A stretch of 64,000 bases of DNA from positions 124,001 through 188,000 of the forward strand of contig JADYYG010000062.1 in the NCBI GenBank assembly GCA_020853755.1, given 5' to 3'. Below, in pieces: positions 58,887 to 64,000 of this stretch. Positions within the stretch are counted from its first letter, which is position 1. Every line of letters begins with the position of its first letter. This stretch comes from Dehalococcoidia bacterium. GTDB lineage: Bacteria; Chloroflexota; Dehalococcoidia; Tepidiformales; Tepidiformaceae. A model generated the notes under the pieces. It saw nothing but the letters and a program-made list of their open reading frames with translations, was not told the DNA's origin and searched no databases. A program made the position numbers and the translations under genes.

Positions 58887-58893
58887 GATAATA
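58887..58893. promoter_or_regulatory. Overlapping divergent -10 boxes
   Basis: The plus strand reads GATAAT (58887-58892), 7 bases before the GTG of the alkyltransferase-like gene. The minus strand reads TATTAT (58893-58888), 11 bases before the ATG of the CoA-transferase gene. Five base pairs are common to both, so one sequence could serve both directions. Confidence 0.6.
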
Positions 58894-58899
58894 CGGCGC

Positions 58900-59241
58900 G
58901 TGACCGAACCGCGTGCGGAAACGTTCTACGACCGGGTCTACGCATTCGTCGCCAGCGTGCCGGCGGGGCGCGTGGTGACATACGGGCAGGTGGCGCTCGA
59001 ACTGGGGTCGCCAGCGGCTGCCCGGGCGGTCGGGTACGCGTTGCACCACCTGCCCGGCGTCGACCGGGAGGTGCCGTGGTGGCGGGTGGTCAACGCATCC
59101 GGCGGGATCAGCCTGCGCAGCCGCGGCATCGCCGCGGACTGGCAACGCGAGCAGTTGGAGCGCGAAGGCGTGCACTTCGGGCTCGATGGGCGCATCCGGC
59201 TGCATGAGTTCCGCTGGTTCCCGGGGGACGACGGGAGCTAA
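58900..59241 (+). CDS. Alkyltransferase-like protein (MGMT-family DNA-binding domain)
   Basis: 113 residues, GTG start. The DNA-binding domain of O6-alkylguanine transferases: FYDRVYAFVASVPAGRVVTYGQVALELG and AARAVGYALHHLP (arginine-finger helix). The methyl-acceptor motif PCHRV reads PWWRVV (59-64), with Trp60 in place of the acceptor Cys. As in other ATL proteins, it should bind O6-alkylguanine lesions without repairing them and hand them to nucleotide excision repair. Confidence 0.9.
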   Translation: MTEPRAETFYDRVYAFVASVPAGRVVTYGQVALELGSPAAARAVGYALHHLPGVDREVPWWRVVNASGGISLRSRGIAADWQREQLEREGVHFGLDGRIRLHEFRWFPGDDGS

Positions 59242-59450
59242 TCGAACCAGGCGAAATCATCTCCAAGGGGCGGCAACTGCCGCACTTTCTCGATGAACGC
59301 CGGCCAATCGATCCCAACGGACTCGGCGGTCATGCGCGCGACGATTTGTCCGGATCGCCCCAGGAGCACTTGATCTCCCGGGCCGAGCGCCGCGAGTGCC
59401 GCGTCTATCTCTTTCGCGAACGTTTCCACGGACAGCCGCAACTGAGTCAC
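59238..59450 (-). CDS. Small Phd/antitoxin-like protein
   Basis: 70 residues, GTG start with TACAGT 6 bases upstream. TFAKEIDAALAALGPGDQVLLGRSGQIVARMTAES resembles the N-terminal half of Phd/YefM-type antitoxins (helix, then a beta hairpin of the V-x-L/I-x-R-x-G-x-x-V-A-R type), followed by a C-terminal WPAFIEKVRQLPPLG segment that could bind a toxin. No toxin gene is adjacent. Convergent with the alkyltransferase-like gene, stops overlapping by 4 bases. Confidence 0.6.
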   Translation of the reverse strand: MTQLRLSVETFAKEIDAALAALGPGDQVLLGRSGQIVARMTAESVGIDWPAFIEKVRQLPPLGDDFAWFD

Positions 59451-59456
59451 ACCTAC

Positions 59457-59462
59457 ACTGTA
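59457..59462 (-). promoter_or_regulatory. -10 box TACAGT of the antitoxin-like gene
   Basis: Minus strand TACAGT, 6 bases, GTG at 59450; no RBS. Confidence 0.5.
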
Positions 59463-59484
59463 CCACCGGGTTCAGCCCTCGGGT

Positions 59485-61425
59485 TCAATCGAACCAGCGC
59501 ATCTCGCCGGGTGCGAGTTCCACCACCTCGACTGTGCCGCGCCGTTCGATGGCGACCTTCCGCGCGGCGGTGCCGTCGTTTCGGACCTGGACGCGGCCGG
59601 AGACCTGCCGTTCGAACAGGTCCTTGCGCACCAGGCTGGCCGAATCACCGACGACGCGGGGGCCCTTGCCGGGCGCGGTGACCTGCCAGAGCGCGCCTTC
59701 GTGCGGGCGGAGGAAGACGTCGCCCATCGGCAGCATGCGTGCGTTCCACGTGTCGAATGCCAACTCGCCGGGCTGGAGCAGTTCGCCCCAGGGGAGCCAG
59801 CGCGACTCGTCGCTCCAGTTGAGGACGCCGACAAGTGAGCGGCCGTCACCAAGCGCAGCTCGCCACGCGTGGGGAACCGGCCCTTCTGACAGATCGAGCG
59901 GAGCCGCTGCTACGCCGGGCGGTGGGAAGAGCGCGAGCGCGACCTGGCGGCGTTCCGGCGTGAGCTTTGGGAGGTCATCGCTGGCGACCACCATGCCCCC
60001 GCTGAGGGCGATGCCCGTCGCGAGGAAGCGCGCTTCGGCTTCGTTCAACGCGGTATCGGTCGAGCGGACGATGAGGCAGTCGGGGTCGTTCGCCCACCAG
60101 CGCATGTGCATCCAGTTGCGCTGGAGGGTGAGGCGCATGGCGTGGCGAACCGAGGGGTTCGGGCCGTCAGCCCAGAGCTCCTTCACGTCGGGCCCCACGC
60201 GCATCGCATCGACGAGGCCGATGACCGGCCCGAAGTGGCAGGTGCAACCGAGGATGAACGTGTCGTCACCGGCCTCTTCGCGGATGATTTCGAACCCCCG
60301 GCGGAGGTTGGCCGGGCCAGTCGTCCCGGGGACGTGGTAATTCACGCCCGTCGAGCGGATGGCGGCGAAAGCGCATGCGTCGAGCTTGAGGTACTCATAG
60401 CCCCACTCCTTCACCACGGTCCGGACGACGTTGCGCAGCCAGGCTTCGGTCTCAGGGTTCGTGAGGTCAAGGACGGCGCAGCGACCAAGCCAGGTCTGGA
60501 CGAACACGGGCTCGCCAGTAGTGGTCTTGAGGGTCATCCCGGGGTGTTCGCGAAGGGCGGCCGAGTCTTCGTTAAGGATGAACGGTGCGAGCCAGAGGCC
60601 CGGCCGGTACCCGGCGCCCCGGATGCGTTCCGCGAGCGCTTTCATCCCGGAAGGGAACTTCTCGTTCGGGGTGAGCCAGTCGCCCGTGTGGGACTGGTAG
60701 CCGTCGTCGATCTGGACGTACTCGGCGGGGTGCCCGTCGCTGACCATCGCTTCGAGGTTCGCGACAACGTCCGCTTCGCTGACCTTGTTATAGAAGTAGT
60801 ACCAACTGCACCAGCCGGTCGGGACGTGGTCCGGCACCCGGGCGTTCATCCGGGCGCCAGCCTCATCGGCGTACTGCTCGATGAGCGCCTGGGCATCGCC
60901 CCCGGCGGCGAGGAGCACGGGCGGCAGCTCGATCCGTTCCCCCGGCGCCAGCGCCGTCGCTTCGAGGTCGAAGCTGAGCGTGAGCTTCGCAAGCCGGGTC
61001 TCCTCAGCGTCGAGCTCGATCTCGGCGTCGAAGAAGAAGCGGGTCATGTCCAGGCTGCCGGCAAGCAGCGCCTGGGGCTGTTGACCAGCGTTGGACAGCA
61101 GGACGACATCGCGCGAGATGTAGCGGACGGTCTCGCCGTGGTCGCGGCGGTAGCGGCCGTCGTAGCCCTCGGCGGCTTCTTCGCCGAAATTGCGGACGAT
61201 AGCGTCCATCTGCATGTAGCGGCCGTGGAGCCATGCCCAGTTGCCGGCTGCGGGCCCTTCGAGGGCCGCTTCAACACCGGCACGGCCCGGGATGACGGTG
61301 GCCTCGGAACGGTTGACGAGGGTCATCCGGAGCTCGCTGGTGCGGGCTTCGAAGTCCCGTTCGAGCGCCACGCCTTCCGGCAGCGGGAGCGGGGTGAGCC
61401 AGAGGTCCCACGGGAGATTGAGCAT
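59485..61425 (-). CDS. GH36-family alpha-galactosidase-like glycoside hydrolase
   Basis: 646 residues. N-terminal beta-supersandwich (about 1-220), then a TIM barrel: PTGWCSWYYFYNKVSEADVVANLEAM, YVQIDDGYQSHTGDWL, EYLKLDACAFAA with the nucleophile Asp, and MRVGPDVKELW with the likely acid/base Asp; a C-terminal beta domain ends near WFD. The WCSW-YY and LKLD patterns are standard for GH36/clan GH-D. No signal peptide, so cytoplasmic breakdown of alpha-galactosides. ATG 61425 has TACCGT 6 bases upstream. Confidence 0.88.
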   Translation of the reverse strand: MLNLPWDLWLTPLPLPEGVALERDFEARTSELRMTLVNRSEATVIPGRAGVEAALEGPAAGNWAWLHGRYMQMDAIVRNFGEEAAEGYDGRYRRDHGETVRYISRDVVLLSNAGQQPQALLAGSLDMTRFFFDAEIELDAEETRLAKLTLSFDLEATALAPGERIELPPVLLAAGGDAQALIEQYADEAGARMNARVPDHVPTGWCSWYYFYNKVSEADVVANLEAMVSDGHPAEYVQIDDGYQSHTGDWLTPNEKFPSGMKALAERIRGAGYRPGLWLAPFILNEDSAALREHPGMTLKTTTGEPVFVQTWLGRCAVLDLTNPETEAWLRNVVRTVVKEWGYEYLKLDACAFAAIRSTGVNYHVPGTTGPANLRRGFEIIREEAGDDTFILGCTCHFGPVIGLVDAMRVGPDVKELWADGPNPSVRHAMRLTLQRNWMHMRWWANDPDCLIVRSTDTALNEAEARFLATGIALSGGMVVASDDLPKLTPERRQVALALFPPPGVAAAPLDLSEGPVPHAWRAALGDGRSLVGVLNWSDESRWLPWGELLQPGELAFDTWNARMLPMGDVFLRPHEGALWQVTAPGKGPRVVGDSASLVRKDLFERQVSGRVQVRNDGTAARKVAIERRGTVEVVELAPGEMRWFD

Positions 61426-61431
61426 GCGTTC

Positions 61432-61437
61432 ACGGTA
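61432..61437 (-). promoter_or_regulatory. -10 box TACCGT of the alpha-galactosidase gene
   Basis: Minus strand TACCGT, 6 bases, ATG at 61425; no RBS. Confidence 0.45.
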
Positions 61438-61535
61438 CAGAACGCGGCCGCTGCAGTCGCGGCTCGGCGGTTCATCGCGCGTCGGCCAACGGCGGGCGAA
61501 GTTGTTAGAATCGCCCGGAACCCGAGGAGGCGCGC

Positions 61536-62021
61536 ATGCCCGGCCCCATCTCGTCGCTCACCGGCGGGGACAACTACTTCGAAGACTTCGTGGTGGGCGC
61601 GAAGTACGAGCATGCGCGCGGCAAGACCGTCACCGAGATGGACGGCGTGCTCATCACAAACATGGTGATGAACACCGCGCAGGGACATTTCAATGAAGAC
61701 CAGATGGCGAAGGGCCCGATGGGCCAGCGCATCGTCTTCGGAGGCGTGACAGCGGCGATGGTCGTCGGCCTCGCGATGCAGGACACCGGCGAGCAGGCCC
61801 TCGCCGAAATCGGGATGACCGGCATCCGCTTCCGCGTCCCGGTGCACCACGGCGACACGCTCTACGCCTTCAGCGAGGTCCTCGAAACGCGCGACAGCGA
61901 CCGACCCGACGCCGGCGTGGTGCGATTCGCCCACCGCGGGCTGAACCAGGACGGAAAGGTCGTGTTCGAAGGCGAACGGACCGTCCTGCTCAAGCGCCGC
62001 TCGCACTGGGGCGACCGGTGA
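61536..62021 (+). CDS. MaoC-like hot-dog hydratase
   Basis: 161 residues. Single hot-dog domain: NYFEDFVVGAKYEHARGKTVTEMDGVLITNMVMNTAQGHFNEDQMAKG, RIVFGGVTAAMVVGL, IGMTGIRFRVPVHHGDTLYAFSEVL. This is the pattern of mesaconyl-CoA/itaconyl-CoA-type hydratases. TAGAAT at 61506-61511 and GAGGAGG precede the ATG. First gene of an operon with a class III CoA-transferase and a CitE-type lyase. Chloroflexus Mch is about twice this length, so equivalence is not certain. Confidence 0.85.
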   Translation: MPGPISSLTGGDNYFEDFVVGAKYEHARGKTVTEMDGVLITNMVMNTAQGHFNEDQMAKGPMGQRIVFGGVTAAMVVGLAMQDTGEQALAEIGMTGIRFRVPVHHGDTLYAFSEVLETRDSDRPDAGVVRFAHRGLNQDGKVVFEGERTVLLKRRSHWGDR

Positions 62022-63256
62022 CGGAAGGCGCGGACTACCGGCGGGCCCACGAACACGCCGCTGCCATGGCGGCAGGGCCAACCGGTCCCCTCAGCGGCAT
62101 CCGGATCATCGACTTCACGCGCGCGCTGGCCGGGCCGTTCTGCACGATGCTGCTCGCCGACCTCGGGGCCGACGTCATCAAAATCGAACCGCCGGAAGGC
62201 GACTTCAGCCGGTTCTCTGAGCCGTACCCCGAGGACGACGACGAGCGGGCCTTCGGCGGCTACTTCGCCAGCATCAACCGGAACAAGCGCGGCATCATGG
62301 TCGACCTGAAAGACCCGGCCGAGCGGCCGCGCATCCACGACCTCATCGACGGCGCGGACTGCGTGGTGGAGAACTTCCGGGTCGGCGTGATGGAGAAGCT
62401 GGGGTTCGGCTACGAAACCCTGGCCGCACGGAACCCGGCGCTCGTCTACGCAGCCATCCGCGGATTCGGCGACCCGCGAACCGGCGCGAGCCCGTTCGCG
62501 GAGTGGCCCTCGTACGACGTGGTGGCCCAGGCGATGGGCGGCATCGTGAGCATGACCGGCAGTGAAGACGGCCAGGTGCTGAAGGTCGGCGCGAGCGTTG
62601 GCGACCTCTACCCCGGAACCGTGGCTGCGCTCGGCATTGTCAGCGCGTTGCTGCACGCCAAACTCACCGGCCAGGGCCAGTTCCTCGATGTCTGTATGGT
62701 CGATGCGATTACGGCGCTCTGCGAGGCCGCGGTCTACCGCTACACCTACGCGGGCACGGTCACGCGGCCGCTCGGGAACAGCCATCCGCAACTGGCGCCG
62801 TTCGACGTCTACCGGACGGCTGACGGTTTCTGCGCAATTGCCGCACCGACCCAGAACCACTGGGCGCTGCTCTGCGCCCACATCGACCGCGCCGACCTCA
62901 TCCACGACCCGCGCACGCTGAGCAACAAGGACCGTGTAACGAACGCCGCCTTCGTGAAAGAGGTGGTCTCCGGGTGGACAGCCGCCCACACAACCGCAGA
63001 GATCGTCGGCATCCTCGGCGGTTCGGTACCGGTCGGGCCGGTGAACGACGCCGAGGCGCTGTTCGCGAGTCCCCACCTGCACGCTCGCAACATGCTCGTC
63101 GCGGTCGAACACCCGGGCAGTGCGCGGCCGGTGGTGCTGCCGAACAGCCCCATCCGGATGACGGTGACACCGCCCGGCATCTACCGGCGGCCACCCAAAC
63201 TCGGCGAACACAACGACGAGGTGTTCGCCGAAATCAAACCGAGGGAGACCGAATGA
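62018..63256 (+). CDS. Class III CoA-transferase in MaoC/CitE operon
   Basis: 412 residues, GTG start overlapping the hydratase stop (GTGA). IIDFTRALAGPFCTMLLADLGADVIKIEPPEGDFSRF, the NKRGIMVDLKDP block, CVVENFRVGVMEKLG, and GQGQFLDVCMVDAI with the catalytic Asp. Between a MaoC hydratase and a C-C lyase it is most simply a C4-C5 dicarboxylate CoA-transferase (mesaconyl-CoA C1-C4 transfer, or succinyl-CoA:itaconate/citramalate type). Confidence 0.9.
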   Translation: MTEGADYRRAHEHAAAMAAGPTGPLSGIRIIDFTRALAGPFCTMLLADLGADVIKIEPPEGDFSRFSEPYPEDDDERAFGGYFASINRNKRGIMVDLKDPAERPRIHDLIDGADCVVENFRVGVMEKLGFGYETLAARNPALVYAAIRGFGDPRTGASPFAEWPSYDVVAQAMGGIVSMTGSEDGQVLKVGASVGDLYPGTVAALGIVSALLHAKLTGQGQFLDVCMVDAITALCEAAVYRYTYAGTVTRPLGNSHPQLAPFDVYRTADGFCAIAAPTQNHWALLCAHIDRADLIHDPRTLSNKDRVTNAAFVKEVVSGWTAAHTTAEIVGILGGSVPVGPVNDAEALFASPHLHARNMLVAVEHPGSARPVVLPNSPIRMTVTPPGIYRRPPKLGEHNDEVFAEIKPRETE

Positions 63257-64000
63257 CTCGCCCGACCCGCCTGCGCCGCTCCGAACTCTCCACGCCGGGT
63301 TCGAACCCGAAGATGATCGAACGTGCCGCCACGAGCGCGGCGGACCTCGTCTTCCTCGACCTCGAAGACGCCGTCGCGCCGTCGGACAAGGTCTCAGCCC
63401 GCCAGAACATCATCGCCGGGTTGAACGACCTCGACTGGGGCGCGAAGACCCGCGCCGTGCGGATCAACGGCACGGAGACCCACTGGTGCCACGCCGACCT
63501 CGTTGAGGTGGTGGGCGGCGCGGGGGCGAACATCGACGTCATCATCGTGCCCAAGCCGAAGGCGCCCCGCGACGTGTGGTTCGTCGACACGATGCTGACC
63601 CAGCTGGAGCGCCAGCACGGGCTCGAGCCGGGCCGCATCGGCCTCGAACTGCTCATCGAGGAGACTGAGGCGCTCGCGCGAGTGGAGGAGATCGCCGCCT
63701 GCTGTCCCCGGCTCGAAGCGCTCATCCTCGGCTTCGGCGACTTTTCGGCGAGCCAGGGGATGCGCCTGAGCCTCCACGGGCCAGGCGAGGGGAAGTACCC
63801 CGGCGACCCGTGGAGCTACCACCGCAACCGCATGATCGTTGCCGCGCGGGCGAACGGGCTCGACGCCATCGACGGGCCGTTCGCGGACTTCCGGGACGAT
63901 GAGGGCTATCGCCGCGAAGCGACCTGGGCGTCGGCGCTCGGCGCAGTGGGCAAGTGGGCCATCCACCCCTCGCAGGTACCGATCGCGAACGACGTTTACT
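63253..64000 (+). CDS. CitE/HpcH-family C-C lyase (malyl- or citramalyl-CoA lyase-like), runs off right edge
   Basis: At least 249 residues; the end is outside the window. ATG overlaps the previous stop (ATGA). RRSELSTPGSNPKMIERAATSAADLVFLDLEDAVAP (Asp-Leu-Glu-Asp metal loop), RAVRINGTETHW (CoA phosphate-binding Arg), PKPKAPRDV, IGLELLIEE (metal Glu) and ALILGFGDFSASQGM (metal Asp). The last visible part AVGKWAIHPSQVPIAND is the family's closing motif. Cleaves malyl-, methylmalyl- or citramalyl-CoA to acetyl/propionyl-CoA plus glyoxylate or pyruvate. Confidence 0.9.
   Translation, partial: MTRPTRLRRSELSTPGSNPKMIERAATSAADLVFLDLEDAVAPSDKVSARQNIIAGLNDLDWGAKTRAVRINGTETHWCHADLVEVVGGAGANIDVIIVPKPKAPRDVWFVDTMLTQLERQHGLEPGRIGLELLIEETEALARVEEIAACCPRLEALILGFGDFSASQGMRLSLHGPGEGKYPGDPWSYHRNRMIVAARANGLDAIDGPFADFRDDEGYRREATWASALGAVGKWAIHPSQVPIANDVY

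Noticed and set aside
1-64000. tRNA, rRNA, tmRNA and CRISPR arrays
   Set aside because: No cloverleaf-like sequences with CCA-adjacent acceptor stems, no rRNA-like conserved blocks and no regularly spaced repeats were seen in the intergenic regions.

Overview
The window is a GC-rich, gene-dense stretch of a bacterial chromosome. Best guess: Chloroflexota, probably a Dehalococcoidia/Tepidiforma-like monoderm. This is inferred from gene content, not from a marker gene: menaquinone genes menA/menG, a luciferase-like F420-type oxidoreductase, many class III (CaiB/BaiF) CoA-transferases, an acyl-CoA dehydrogenase, a lyase operon resembling the mch-mct-mcl genes of Chloroflexus, and many genes with a TANNNT -10 box only 6-8 bases before the start codon. 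I see no rRNA, tRNA, CRISPR, transposase or integrase.

Layout. 1-4.4 kb: cysS (partial), lytic transglycosylase, MscS channel, DinB protein. 4.5-7.9 kb: complete polar amino-acid ABC transporter. 8-13.2 kb: metallo-hydrolase, YCII and RidA proteins, ruvB, KimA-like permease. 13.4-20 kb: Crp/Fnr regulator, luciferase-like enzyme, alpha/beta hydrolase fused to an adenylate cyclase domain, secreted TAP-type peptidase, MFS transporter. 20-22.2 kb: a compositionally different segment, bounded by a perfect 42-bp direct repeat, carrying a penicillin-binding-protein homologue that has lost all three catalytic motifs. 22.2-26.2 kb: CoA-transferase, stress protein, two TrkA-type proteins, pheA. 26.2-29.6 kb: a SipW-type signal peptidase/DUF5305 operon with four likely client proteins. 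29.8-35.2 kb: XdhC-like domain, tatA, enoyl-CoA hydratase, a degenerate MoxR ATPase, a DsbA/FrnE protein with an in-frame UGA (selenoprotein candidate), PhzF, MFS. 35.3-46.2 kb: two-domain CoA-transferase, flavin protein, hydrolase, menA-menG, a second ABC importer, dapB, PEP-mobile-domain protein. 46.3-52 kb: cobalamin riboswitch and a five-gene ECF transport operon with two extracellular proteins resembling the two halves of intrinsic factor/transcobalamin. 52-64 kb: RidA, FAD oxidase, acyl-CoA dehydrogenase, DinB, ketopantoate-reductase-like protein, CoA-transferases, alkyltransferase-like protein, GH36 alpha-galactosidase, and a MaoC/CoA-transferase/CitE operon running off the right end.

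How the genes work together. Three units stand out. (i) A DsbA-family thiol oxidoreductase whose CPWC site reads UGA-P-W-C, followed by an 8-bp hairpin at the right distance for a bacterial SECIS. (ii) A B12-riboswitch operon combining an ECF transporter with membrane-tethered binding proteins, which looks like a complete surface capture and uptake path for corrinoids. (iii) A dedicated signal peptidase encoded with its probable substrates, comparable in logic to Bacillus sipW-tasA but with different substrates.
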